From NCBI GenBank assembly GCA_023055425.1, contig JALGPY010000008.1, positions 7,822,501 to 7,886,500 on the forward strand: a stretch of DNA of 64,000 nucleotides. Direction: 5' to 3'. How positions within the stretch are numbered: the stretch's first letter is position 1; the number at the start of each line of letters is the position of its first letter. The position numbers and the translations under genes are program-made. The notes beneath the pieces were generated by a model that was not told where the DNA came from, did no database searches, and saw only the letters and a list, made by a program, of their open reading frames with translations. Shown here piece after piece: positions 21,555 through 33,449 of the stretch. The DNA comes from Linanthus parryae. Its lineage: Eukaryota > Streptophyta > Magnoliopsida > Ericales > Polemoniaceae.

Positions 21555-21690
21555 CCAGTTGAATCAGTGATTGGAGAAAATAGTGAATCACTGAATCAGT
21601 GATTGGAGGAAATAGTAAATCACTGAATCAGTGATTGGAGGAAATAGTGAATTCACTGAATCAGTTGAATCAGTGAATCACTCATATTTC
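21555..21690 (+). repeat. Minisatellite of self-complementary units
   Basis: About three copies of a 33-bp unit (GAATCAGTGATTGGAGRAAA, TAGTRAATCACT) plus partial units. The junction word AATCACTGAATCAGTGATT is a palindrome around its central A, so single strands could form a ladder of hairpins. Confidence 0.7.
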
Positions 21691-21768
21691 ACATGTATTT
21701 AATAGTTTTTTTCAATGTAATACTAACTTTTACTAGTCCAAAAAGTACATCACGTGTAATTAAAATAT

Positions 21769-21960
21769 GGGATTATTATAATTAAGCATAAAATTAGAAA
21801 GTAGTTACTACTTAGGCAAGAAAGGAAAAATAATAATTAAAAAAAGATTTTTCAGCAAACTATTTATTAACAAGGAAATAGTCTATAATTATAATAAAAA
21901 AAGGAAATAGTCTATAATTTTGTAATTTCCACGACCATTAAATTATCTTATTAAAATAAT
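21769..21960 (+). repeat. Left terminal inverted repeat of the MULE
   Basis: AGCATAAAATTAGAAA, AAAAATAATAATTAAAAAAA and TTTTTCAGCAAACTATTTAT match the inverted right repeat (32734-32630). ATAGTCTATAATT matches ATAGTCTACAATT inverted in 25810-25790. The inner boundary is approximate. Confidence 0.85.
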
Positions 21961-22267
21961 AAAAATAGCTGTTTTTCTCCATGGTCATCCCCTCCAATTG
22001 ACGTGTTCTCGCCGTCACGAAACCCTAAGAAGCTCCTCCTTCAAGGATTTGTAGGAGGATTCGTATGTTCGGATAGTCGAAATGCTCGAAAGGATTTTTT
22101 CGATCTAAGTCGTTGAAACTTCAACAAGGTATGTGGAAAAATCTCTTGTCTTTATCTCTCTCTCTCTCTCTCTTCGTTGAAGGCTCAAAAGCTATAGTGT
22201 ATCTTTGTTACTTTGTCAATGAAAAGTAATTGAAATCATCATTGTTGCTCAAAAGCTATTGTGTATC

Positions 22268-22521
22268 ACTCTGTTCCCTCTCTTTCTCCTCCTATTGACT
22301 TTTTCACTCGTAGTTGGGTCACTTTGACCCGGCGATTTGGATGGTTAAACAATGTATTTTTTAGATAATTTTTCCATGGTATTGTAGAATAACTCTTATT
22401 CTACAACACCATGAAAGAATTGTCAAAAATTGCTTCGTTTTGCTATCCAAATCACCGGGTCAAAGTGGCCCAGTGAATTATGGTAAAAATCAGAAGGGGG
22501 AGAAAGAGAAGGAACGGAGTG
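22268..22521. mobile_element. Foldback MITE inside the MULE
   Basis: A near-complete inverted repeat with arms of about 120 bp: CACTCTGTTCCCTCTCTTTC and CACTTTGACCCGGCGATTTG on the left match CACTCCGTTCCTTCTCTTTC and CACTTTGACCCGGTGATTTG on the inverted right arm. The centre (GTAGAATAACTCTTATTCTAC) is itself nearly palindromic. Non-coding. It sits 5' of the transposase, so it may be a later insertion or an intron/leader insert. Confidence 0.7.
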
Positions 22522-22910
22522 GTATCTTTGTTACTCTATTAATGAAGAGTAATTGAAACCATCATTAACTTTTTCATCATCAGGATGAAAGAGGGTTCTA
22601 AATATTTGTTTGTATTGATTTTGCTCTTTAATAATCTGGCTAATGCACGGTAATCTTCTTGTTTGGTTGTTGAAGCGATTTTTTATAGAACAAAACTCGT
22701 CAAAGATTTTGGTAGAGCTTGACTTCAATAGTAAAACCTTTGAAAAAATTGGATATTTGGTGTTTTTATTCCTCGGGGCAAATCAAACTTTACTGTCAAT
22801 CTATCCATTAAATGTTCCTATGTGATTCTGAGAATTTCAAATGTCACTTTTCTTTCAAATTTTGTTATTATGTTCATGTAATCATATTCAATTTATGTTC
22901 AGGTATCATT

Positions 22911-25204
22911 ATGGAAAATTACATCCATAAATCATTATATTGTTACTGACACGTTGGTGGAGAAATTGTTTTCTTAGACGGAGTGCTCTCATACCGTGGA
23001 GAATATCCGCGGGGAGTAGAGTTAAATTCTCAACTACCCATGGAGGGGTTCATCAATGCGGTTCGCGAAAAGCTCAATTTAAATCCCATTGGAAAGAAAG
23101 TCACATATTCTCTCAAGTTTGATAAGTCTGTGCTATTGGACTTAGATAACAAAGATAGACTTGAAGAGCTATTTGATTTCAATGAGGATTATGCTCACAT
23201 TTACGTTTTTGAAGGAAGTAGCACCGTCACACAAAATCAAGGAACTACAATGTACGTGTAAAAATTGGCTATTTTAACATAATTTTAACATGTTTTTTTT
23301 TAATCTTCACTCTTGTTTATTTTTACGTATAACAGGTCTAGTCAGGGAGGTACTGCCCAGCAAAATGATGGTAATTGAGGACTTATGGTCAGCTGCACTT
23401 CGACTGATAGGCCACCACTTCACTCAAAAATATGGGAAAACGAAATTAGTGGAGTTGGGAAAAAATTCGAAAGTCCAGATGCTCTTTGGCATGCTCTGTA
23501 TAGATTTGCGACAACGATTTGATTCAGGTATAAATTCAAAAAAATAGCCCATCTTATATGAGTGTACGATGTGCTATTGAAGGGTGTCCATGGAAGCTCA
23601 CTGCTTGTAGAATAAAAAACACAAAGTTCATGATTGTGAGAAAATACATCAAAACTCTCAAGCACACATCACAGGAGCAGATTAGCATGCCACCACTTAT
23701 AAGATCTAGTTTGATTGCGGAGGTAATAGAGGATAAAATTAAGGCTACTCCAGATTATTTACCAATGCAAATTAGTAAAGATCTTCAGAATGAACATGGT
23801 GTTTCTTTGAAGTACCATCAAGCATGGCGCTGTAAGGATAAGGAAAAATTAATCATCGAAGGAAACGTTCAAAATTCATACAAACTTATTCCATGGATGT
23901 GTAGGCGCTTGGTTGAATCTAATCCTGGAACAGTGGCGAAATGGACAGAGACTGATGACCATAAATTTCATCAACTATTTGTGAGTTATCACTGCTGCAT
24001 TCAGGGTTTCAATCTTGGTTGTCGCCCAATAGTTTTCATTGATGCAAGATTTATGAGTGGACCATACAAAGGATGCTTGCTTTCAGCTACAGGCCTCGAT
24101 GGTGATGACAGTATGCTTCCTATTGCTTACGCTATTGTTGCATCTGAGAATAATGAGGATTGGGTATGGTTTTTGCGGAAATTAAAGTCTGTTTTAGATC
24201 CTACCAGAGAAGTTATTATTGTGTCAGATAGACACCAAAGTATCCTCTCAACTGTTAGAGATGTCTTTGGTGCTGCGAATAATGCACATTGTTTTCGACA
24301 TGTTAAGGAGAACTTTAGTACTTAAGTTAATTTGTTTAAATTGGGGAAAAGGGAAAAGAATGCCTTAACATTGTTGAATGATGTAGCATATGCGAGGGTG
24401 GAAAAGGATTTCGATAGGGCCATGTTGAACATAGAAAGCTTCAAAAAAGAGTTCGGCCAGTGGGTACAAAGTAATGGTCCTGAACATTGGGCTAACTACT
24501 TGTTCTCCAAAAAATGTTGGGATAGGTTAAATACCAATGTTGCTGAATCATTTAATGCTTGGATGCGTATTGAGAGGCACATGACCATTCTGAAATTTAT
24601 CACTGCCAACAGACAGAAGTTGACCAACTTGTTATTGAGAAAACAGGGAGAGATTGATAAATGGAAAATCATCGTTAGCCCGAAATTCGAAGAAAAACAG
24701 CAGACCAATATTGAGAAGGCCCAACTTGTAACAATTAGCCAGTGTATGGGTTATGAATTTGAGGTTGAGACAAAAAAGACTACTTTGGTTGTAGACTTAA
24801 CTTCTCGGATGTGATCTTGCAAAGAGTGGCAAATGACTGGAATTCGTTGTGCCCATGCTTATGCTGTGATACAAAAACAAAATTTTGACGTGTACGACTT
24901 TGTGGAACATTGGTACAAGAAAGAGACACAACACCTTATTTATTTGAATATGATGCATGGTGTACCTATTCATGATATGCCGAACATAGAAGATGTTGAT
25001 TATGATGCGTTTGAAGACGGTCTTGATCCACCAAAGACTAGGCGCCAACCTGGGAGGCCTCGCCAAAAGCATATTGAATCACAGTTTATGAGCAAGAGGA
25101 TTATTCATTGTTCACGTTGCAATGAAAGCGGCCATAACAAAGCTGGGTGTCAGAATGCAATTCAATTTTTCCCTTATATCATCATTTGTTCTCTATCTTC
25201 CTAG
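22911..25204 (+). pseudogene. MULE transposase (mudrA type), five stops and one frameshift
   Basis: The protein cuts and pastes the MULE at its inverted repeats. ATG at 22911 (MENYIHKSLYC), then HVGGEIVFLDG. An 84-nt GT-AG intron fits 23252-23335. Next come the Mutator DNA-binding region (VGKKFESPDALWHALYRF, CAIEGCPWKLTACR), the transposase core with FIDARFMSGPYKG and VSDRHQSI (catalytic Asp), CFRH and NVAESFN (likely Glu), a SWIM finger (SCKEWQMTGIRCAHA) and a CCHC knuckle (CSRCNESGHNKAGC). Breaks are TGA at 22947, 23376 and 23520, a one-base loss in the A7 run 23538-23544, TAA at 24323, and TGA at 24812 replacing the first SWIM Cys. It is inactive. Confidence 0.9.
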
Positions 25205-25810
25205 GAAAGACTATGTCCACTCGTGATACTTTCTTCACTCTCTATTGCAAAAAAACGTCTAAGAGTTTATTTTTTTGTAATAAGTAGCATTTCACTTGGA
25301 CCAATGAATCATATGTTGTTTCATATGTTACAGAGGTTCATTTAGATTGATATTTCATTGATTTAATTTTTCATTTTTTTGTTCCAACACTTTGACTACT
25401 ACTATTATAACCATCGTTGAAAATTAAAGGTACTGCCATGCATCCATGCAGGTGTCAGAGCCTTTAGTGTTTACCAGTTACCAACAGGGACTATTGTCTA
25501 GTGATTTTAAACTTTTTTTGATGAAATGGTGGCGTGGAACTCTTTTAAGTAGGTATGAAAGACCTATTTTTATTGTCTTTACGGGTTGATTAGTGTAGTT
25601 GTTGGAGGTGAAGGAAAAAGAAGAACCATTGATGTAAAATGGTACTTAATCTGACTCAAAAATATGTACTTAATCCTAATTTGTAAACTTTGTACTTTTA
25701 ATCGTAATAACCCTCAAATATAAGGATAATAATATCATTTTAATTAATTTGTTATAATATGGGTATAATTGTCATTTACCTTATTAAATTGTAGACTATT
25801 ACATTGTTAG

Positions 25811-25995
25811 TGTTGTAAACTCAAGAGTAGAGAAGGGAGAACAATGTAGGAAGGAATATCAAAAGCTATTTTATTCTCTACCAAATCACTCTTTATATAG
25901 AGTGTGGGAGCCAATCATAATCCTTTAAGAGTCAATCATAATCTACTAGGAGTCAATCATAATCTACTAGAGAATCATTATAATATTTTATAACA
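25811..25995 (-). repeat. 3' LTR (minus orientation)
   Basis: Plus-strand ends TGTTGTAAACTC and TTTTATAACA, 185 bp. It contains GAGTCAATCATAATCTACTA twice in tandem and TATATAGAGTG. TSD GTTAG lies to its left. Confidence 0.9.
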
Positions 25996-28900
25996 CTCCC
26001 CCTTGAATATTCACTATTGTGATGCCTCGTTAAAACCTTGTCGAGCAAAATCCGTTGGGAAAAAACTCTGACAAAGAAAAAAGAGTACATTTTATGTGCG
26101 GGAGCTTGGTTAAATCTTGAACTCATCCATGGCTGCATGCCTCATTAAAACCTTACTCGGAAAAACCTCGTGGGATAAAAATCTCAGCTAAGGAAAAAGA
26201 GTACATCGCCTTCAGTTGTTTAATCTCCCCCTATTTGCATCATCTTTATGTCAAACTTTTGACCTAAGAAGCAAAATCATGGAAAATGCCCAATGTCTGA
26301 CATAATATGATACTGCATGATCATTCAAGATAGTAGTAAAAACTATTAGTTAATAAGTATGACATGTTATATACTCATGAGACATTTGTCATACTAAATA
26401 ATATGCATATCCACCTAAGCTACTCGCGAGTGTGTATCTTCGATTTGCTTTAGAAAAGAAGTATATCTCATGGGCAATAGCCTCCATGGATTTCACATAT
26501 AGTGATCCGTACGATCATTTTGTGTAACTAGTTACTTTCATGTTCATAGTCTTAAGACTAAACGATATATGTAATCACTCTTATCATAGAGGATTTGTAT
26601 AACCATGAGAAATATATGGCATCACTTGTAATATAGCCAATTTCACTTTCAATAGTCTCACGCATTCAACCATTAGGGTGCGGATATTTGAATATGTTGT
26701 TCTATACGAACATGGATGCTAGGGGCATCTAAAGTACTTCAAAGTACTTCCCGAATATGCTCGATGCATTAACTGCAGAGCTCGTGTATATATACACAAA
26801 CGGGTGCTGACTTTGATTTTTGCCAATAAATAGTCTAACACAATTCCACTTGCAGTGATTCAAGGAAATCATATGATTTCAAGCGCTTTTCAAAGTAAAT
26901 ATCATCGATGATCATATACATAGACTCAAATGTAGGTAGCTCTTCATCTACATGAGTTGTTGCCTCCTCATGGGCATTGATTTGATCATTTATTTATGAT
27001 TCTTTTGTTTTCTCAATTTCTATGGAATCGGAACTAACAAGGTCATGATCCTTATAGAGGATCTATATGATTGCATAGGCAACCTTTACATGCTTCATAT
27101 GTATCAAAGCTCATAATTTGTAAGGTATCAATTGGATTGAAATTCTTACACATATTCAAGTATGAGAGGAGACAATTGATATAAAAGTTCATGTCATAGA
27201 ATAAGGTATTTCCTCCCCCTCATGACATGAATCTTATGATCAATGTCATAGTTATATGCTTTTGGCATATTTTACATATATTCGAGCCGAAGAAATGTAG
27301 GCGAGAATTATCATCTTTATGAGATAAAAATTCTCATACTTGAAATTTGTAATCCTCATTGAACTCTAAATACTATCCTCTTTGGTAGGAGTTTCACATA
27401 TGAGAATACATTAATCACATACTGTTTCAAAAAAAAGGGGTTAAAATGAGTTGGGTAATGTTCTTTAGAAGGAACATAGAGCATGTAAAAATAATACTCA
27501 TATTCAAAGTTTTCCATCCGAATGAATTTTTTTTGCACAATTCTTGAGAAGTGCATACTCAAAAAAATAATGAAGATTATTTTCAAACTAATATAAATTG
27601 TTCAATCAATCAATCACATTTATTGATGTCAACGGCGACATACTCAATGTTGAAATTTTTACAAGAGTTCATGTCAAAAACCGTCGATCTTTCTAGAGAC
27701 GAAATGTCATCTAGGTACTCGACATACATATTTTTCAAAATGTGAGATTGATGACATCAACCCACTTTGAGGGGTGAATCATATATTTGGATGGTTTCTT
27801 GAAATTTGATATGGATTCACAACGCACCAACTATGCGTTGGTTGGGCGATGCAATGCATCAAGCCACTTTTATGACAAAATTCTCAACGTTGGATAGGCG
27901 ATGAAATGAATCAAGCCTTTTCTTTTTATGAAGAAATTGTCAACGGAGAATGTCATTTATTTGAATTATACAAAACTACTTGGCATGTTCATAATTCAAG
28001 TATAAAACTTTTACAGTTTCAGTACCATAGATCTCAACATTCAAGAGAATTTTGTGTGTTAAAACAAACACAAATGTGCTTAAAAGCTACAATTAGGAGC
28101 CTTAAAAGGTCTCACGGACAGCCTCGAATAGAGCTTCTTTTTTTTTTTTTTTTTTTTTTTTTGAGAACTTCTAGTTCGAAAAATTGTAGGTTACCTCTTG
28201 TAGGTTACCTTTTGATAGACTCAAATATTTCATAATATGAGCATACTAGGGACTTATGCATTTTCTGCTATTGTCTTTTTTCTTGTGCGAGCCATAAAAG
28301 AAATAGGGGTTTCATAACAATCAAGAAAAAAAATCAAAATATAGAGACAATGTAAATATAAGAAGCTAACCTTGATACTAATCAACCACATAGTCTGTAG
28401 AATCTCTATAGAATTAATATACAAGAGAAATAAATATTTCTTCAATAAAATATGCAACTTCACAGTAGTATATATCTTAAAATTATATGTAATAGATCGA
28501 AGGAAAATAAAAACATATTTAATTCAAGGATTGTTCTTGAATAACTTCTTTTAACAATTCTTAATTGAAGAAATTAATCTAAATTCTATTGACAAAAAAA
28601 AAAAAAAAAAATTGTGTGGCAAGTTCTTTGTTAGTCTTGAAATTGCCAAGGAGGTGGGAGGATCATGGATCACTCAAACCACAAACTTGCTCATATATAT
28701 ATTAGGAGGATCTTGAATCACTCAACTAAAAAGAAATTGCATAGATATTGGGAGGATCTTGAATCACTTCAACCAAACAAATTGAATAGATATTGGGAGG
28801 ATCTTGAATCACTCAACCAAAAATTGCATAGATATTGGCAAAAGCGTATCGGCGTATAACAAGTACGCGATCTTGACCACTTAAAAGGTGGCTTATTTGT

Positions 28901-29539
28901 AACCTTCATTTTTCTCCCCCTGCTTTTATGTAGTCTTTTACTACAAAGGGTATTGGATCAATATCGGATCTTCATGGTACCAAGACCATACAACAATCGC
29001 AACTAAGTTTGTGACTGTGCACATATTTTTAACCAGATAAATTTATGGGATTCACTTTAGGGGATGCATCATTATTTACATAACGAAATATAACAAAACA
29101 TCCTCTCCTGGGATCCGCTACCATTCACATTTGGGAATGGGCAAACTTAGTCATATATTGAAGAAGTATTAGCGCATGTATTTTCTTTTTTCATTGTGAA
29201 ATTGTATTCTTCATCAATCAACAATAATAATTGCTTTGATGTCCATATTCGTTAGTGATAACCTCCCGATATTTTTTTTTCTCTTCGTAAAAGTGACAAA
29301 AACTAACAATACAAGAGAAGATGAGTTAAAATCGAATCTTCTAATTCGATTATGTAATTGTCACTCTAGGGAGAAAAATATATATTAAAAAACAATTTAA
29401 CTCTCTGTACACACAAATTTATGCTAATGGAAACAAAAGCGAGAAATTCGGTGTCAAATATATTTTATTGATGATTTGATGAAGTGGATTACAATCTCTG
29501 ATACAAATTTCTAAACAGAAATTAAATCCCCTGATTCTT

Positions 29540-29890
29540 CTCCTGAAACGTCGAACGAGGGCTTCGCAGCTTGATCTCGAATCGAACGGATGAGCGTCTC
29601 CGATTTTGACGAAGAACACGATGAATGTCTCGAAGAACACAAACGCTGAGCGAGGGCTTTAGAGGCTTGATCTCGGATCGGACGGGTGAATCTCTTCGAT
29701 GTTGATGAAGAACTGGATGAATGCCTTGAAGAACACGAAGAACGGCTTGAAGATCTTCGAGTGTCTTGAAGAACGTTGATGAAGATCTTCAACAGCTTGA
29801 TGAACTTGATGATGATCTTCGAAAAACTTGATGAAGAACTTCGAAGGGCTTGATGATGATGATCTTGATGATGGATGAACTCGTCAGGGG
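29540..29890 (-). repeat. GA/TC-rich degenerate tandem repeats
   Basis: Two related blocks of about 130 bp (GAGGGCTT..AGCTTGATCTCG, GAAGAACACGATGAATG and GAAGAACTGGATGAATG) followed by many CTTGATGAAGAACTTCGAAG-like units. The minus-strand frame is a Ser/Arg/Lys-rich low-complexity 93-residue ORF (29792-29511). I read this as the leader of the LTR element, downstream of a minus-strand TATATAAAG near 29965, not as a gene. Confidence 0.5.
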
Positions 29891-30555
29891 TTTAGCAGCT
29901 TGATCTTCAGAGCTCTCTCCTTCTCGCAAGATGTAATTGTGTCTTTTTTTATGCCTAGGGATGGCTCCTTTATATAGGCATGGGCCGACTTGTTGGCCAA
30001 GGTAGAAAATAAATATTATTTATTTATTTATTTATTATGTGCATCAATTTGACAAGTGGCGCAACACTATTGGCCGAGCTTGCTAGTCTTGATAGCTGCA
30101 TCATTTTGACAAGTGGCACAATATTATTGGCCGAGTTTGCTGACTTGTAGCCGTGTCATGTAATGACGTGGCATCGCCATAAGCAGTCTTTGCTTCTAAA
30201 TAAAGTTTTGCCTCATTTACAGTTTAGTCCTCTTATTAATTATCGCTTAAGGGTAGCAGTTTAGAAAAGAGAGCTATTTGATCCCACCATTTAATTAGGC
30301 GATAATAGCCACGTGGCACTACTTGATTGGCCGCAAATTTTGCATGTCTACACTCTCGGTTACAGATAGTCGTTATTTGCTCTCTAACTTCATGTATAAG
30401 AACATGATTTAACTAAGCATACAAATAGCTTATGAGCATTTCATTACTTTTTAAACACAACACATTAACAGTATAACCTTGTTAAGCGGTATTAAGTGCT
30501 AAAATCTGCATCTTTTTATTTTATCCGAGTTGTTTTATTCGGGCAAGCGCCTCTA

Positions 30556-31375
30556 GGTCACGAGTTCAAAACTCTATTGACCTTTTCAAGAAACACAAAA
30601 ACAGTGAAGTTGCAAAAAAATAAAAAAAAATAAATAGAACAAATCGGAACAAGTCTTAATTCTCAATCACGAGTTTGAAACTCTAGTGATACATTTTCTT
30701 TTCTTGCACAGAGGCGTAATAAAAGTACGTCAAGAAACTCATTCTACCATAGTGGTAATGTCATGAGTTAGAAACTCCAGTGACTTATTGCTTTTGTTTT
30801 TAAGATAAATAAATGATAAAAACAATTGCGCATTATGCAACAAGCAAGACCATGTATATGAGATGGCAAATAATAAGGCTCTATATGGGGCGCCAAATAG
30901 ATTCACTTTTTTTAATTTTTTATGCGTAATTGCTCAAATTGCGTGTCCTCAAGGTCACGAGTTGAAAACACTCTAGTGAATCTTTTTTTTTTCACTTGTC
31001 CTTGAAGTCACGAGTTAAGAACTCCAGTGACACACAAAAAAAGTTTAAGATCTCTCGCGTAATTACTTCAATTTACGCATCTGCATCATCACGAGTTTAA
31101 AACACTATAGTGACTCTTTTTTTTCCACGTCTTGAGGTCACGAGTTCATAACTCTACTGACATAATCTTATTTATTTTTGTCTTCTTTGAAAGAATGATA
31201 AGAACGGGCAAATATAAAATATGTATGATCTGTAGCGGAGATAGTCTTAAATTTGTGATTTCTTAATTGACTAACATAAATAACGAAATAAAAAAATGTA
31301 AAAGTAAATAAACAGTGTTGGTCCAGTGGAATAACCGTTCGGGGTCACGAGTTCAAGACCTCGGACTCTCCATAT
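30556..31375 (+). repeat. Array of eight tRNA T-arm/B-box-like hairpin modules
   Basis: GGTCACGAGTTCAAAACTC-type words occur at about 30556, 30666, 30759, 30952, 31005, 31088, 31135 and 31342. Each folds as TCAC-GAG, loop TTCAAAA, CTC-TA-GTGA, and the stem is kept through paired changes (for example GTCA-TGAG with CTCCAGTGAC). Most are followed by a T-rich run. The last one has an A-box-like GTTGGTCCAGTGGAATAACC 27 bp before it, so it resembles a full SINE or tRNA head. Three further B-box-like words (GGGTTCAA, GGTTTTGATTCC) lie at about 31748, 31931 and 32043, each before a T-rich run. Confidence 0.55.
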
Positions 31376-32061
31376 ATTTTTTCACATACTGTATTAAAAG
31401 AAAAATATGAAATCAAGATCAAGCTCGATCTACGAAACGCATAAAGCAGAGCATCTAAGTGCTCTAGATCGGATGATCGATACTCTAGATCAAAATTGAT
31501 CGAGGAAACGCTCAAAGCGGAGCATCTAAACGCCCGAAATCAGATTAAATAATGGGGAATAGAAGAAGAAACGCACTAAGCGGAGCATCTAAATGCTCTT
31601 ATTGTATTCCCGTATTTTGCGTTTGTTTTCGGAACTGAAATCTAATGGCAGTAGAAGAACGCAATAACAGTAAATATTTTCTGATGTGGTCACTGTGCTG
31701 CTAGATCAATTTGGAAATGAAGCACCAGTGTCGGCCATCAAATCTGGGTTCAAATTTTGCCCGCATATAAGATTTTTATTTATTTTGAGCTGCGAATCAA
31801 ATTTTTGTTTTTGTTGAACTTTTATAGCAGCACTAGGGAAGCAGTAGATTTAATAATTTCCTACGCTTTCACTAAATTGACATAACACAGATGGTAGCAA
31901 AGCAGCACTTAAGTGCTTGCGCGCCCTGAACTAGGGTTCAATTCTTGCCTGCAGCATTTTTTTTGGTACTCACTGTTGCAGCAGCAGTGGAAACAAAGTT
32001 CTACTAGATATATTGGCAGCAATGTGAACGCCAGCTATGCCTGGTTTTGATTCCATGCGGT

Positions 32062-32094
<33 letters not shown>

Positions 32095-32441
32095 CCCCGC
32101 AGCCACATGTTTTTTCAATCCAATCATGCCGGAAACATCGTTTTTTTTCTCTAGATCTAAGAGTAGATCGAGGTCTAGGGTTTGAGTAGTTTTTTTTTGA
32201 TGAACCCCATATCATAGACCAATTTTATTTGTCGATAGAAACAAGAAATCACAAAGGAAAATTATTGTTATGATGTTATGTTGATTTGAATCAACACTAT
32301 ATCAAGCAACACAATAGACAATCAATATCGAAAATTATGTTTTTTCGTTTGATCATCTTATTCTTGACAACTTTCATAATAAATAATAACGTACCTTTTC
32401 GCTTCATAGATTTTCTATTCCGGTAGAGCGTGCTGATAACG

Positions 32442-32629
32442 TGTTGTAAACTCAAGAGTAGAGAAGGGAGAACAATGTAGGGAGGAATATCAAAAGCTAT
32501 TTTATTCTCTACCAAAGCACTCCTTATATAGAGTGTGGGAGCCAATCATAATCCTTTAAGAGTCAATCATAATCTACTAGGAGTCAATCATAATCTACTA
32601 GGGAATATTCATTATAATATTTTATAACA
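32442..32629 (-). repeat. 5' LTR (minus orientation)
   Basis: 188 bp, same ends as the left LTR with about four substitutions and a small indel. It is followed by TSD GTTAG, which is also the first base pairs of the outer half of the MULE right repeat. Confidence 0.9.
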
Positions 32630-33449
32630 GTTAGTAAATAGTTTGCTGAAAGCTCTTTTTTTAATAATTATTTTTCTTTCCCTGTCTTAATAGTAAATAG
32701 TTTCTAATTTTATGCCTTTTTTTATAATACTCCCTTAAAATATCTACCCACTTCTGAGAATTCCAATAATAACGAATTACTATGCGATGACAAAAACTCT
32801 AAGGATTAGATAAGCAATAAACCTACAATTGTGTTGCCGTTGGTATTTGATACGGCGACGTTTCCAACGGTAAAAGATACTTTCACCCCTCATGTTTGAT
32901 GTAAAGACACTTCCACCCCTCCTTGTTTGGAAAATAAAATTTTTACCCTCTTTTGTTTCAAACTACAGGATACTACATCGTCTGACTGTGGGTGGGTTGG
33001 CGTGGGATTTTTCTAGATTTTAATCCAGAATTCATTTATTTTGTTGTTTGGACTCTTTTGAAAGGTTTGGTATGAATTTTGGAGTGGATTATCAATGTTC
33101 GATTTTCAACTCGTATTGTTAAATTGGTGGAAGAAAAAAACTGTGTTTAATGAGTTTTTTGTGCCCTTTTCCCCTCAAATCATGAAAATGACATAATATC
33201 ATCAATGCTCAATTATCATTACACATTTTTCCTCAACACCCAATAAATAGAAAAATATAGTATAATGGTACGTTTTACTGAACAACAAAACCGTCATATA
33301 ACTGACTTTTCAACAGCACCGGCTTTTTTTTATCCAACCCATTCATTTTTTTTCTTAAATTTTTGTGTCACAGGATTTTTTCAGAATATCCTAATAGATA
33401 ACTTAAAATCCGGAAAGTCCACACCAAATTCGCCGTGTCATATCATACT

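Larger units (their letters stand above)
25811..32629 (-). mobile_element. LTR retrotransposon without gag-pol, inserted in the MULE
   Basis: Two LTRs (185 and 188 bp), TSD GTTAG at 25806-25810 and 32630-32634. Orientation is minus: the polypurine tract (AAGGGGGAG on the minus strand) abuts the left LTR at 25996, and TTATCAGCACG, a primer-site-like word, follows the right LTR on the minus strand. The 6.4-kb interior has no gag or pol motif on either strand. A 70-bp phrase (GCCTCRTTAAAACCTT, AAAAAGAGTACA) is repeated at 26019 and 26139. A TATATAAAGG promoter-like word lies near 29965 (minus). This is LARD-like or an extremely decayed copia. The LTRs are about 98 percent identical. Confidence 0.88.
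21769..32734 (+). mobile_element. Mutator-like element (MULE), autonomous type, dead, with nested LTR retrotransposon
   Basis: The ends are GGGATTATTATAA (21769) and, inverted, GGGAGTATTATAA (ending 32734). The 9-bp TSD TTAAAATAT lies at 21760-21768 and 32735-32743, the Mutator signature length. Terminal inverted repeats run to about 200 bp. The right one is split by the LTR retrotransposon 25811-32629: 32630-32734 is the outer half, and the inner half continues at about 25700-25810. Without that insert the MULE is about 4.1 kb. It encodes a mudrA-type transposase on the plus strand. Confidence 0.9.

Noticed and set aside
29511..29792. 93-residue Ser/Arg-rich minus-strand ORF
   Set aside because: Low-complexity product of degenerate tandem repeats in the leader of an LTR element.
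25811..32629. CRISPR-like reading of the repeated GTCACGAGTTCAAAACTC words
   Set aside because: Spacing is irregular, repeats are diverged and the genome is a plant; T-arm/B-box modules fit better.
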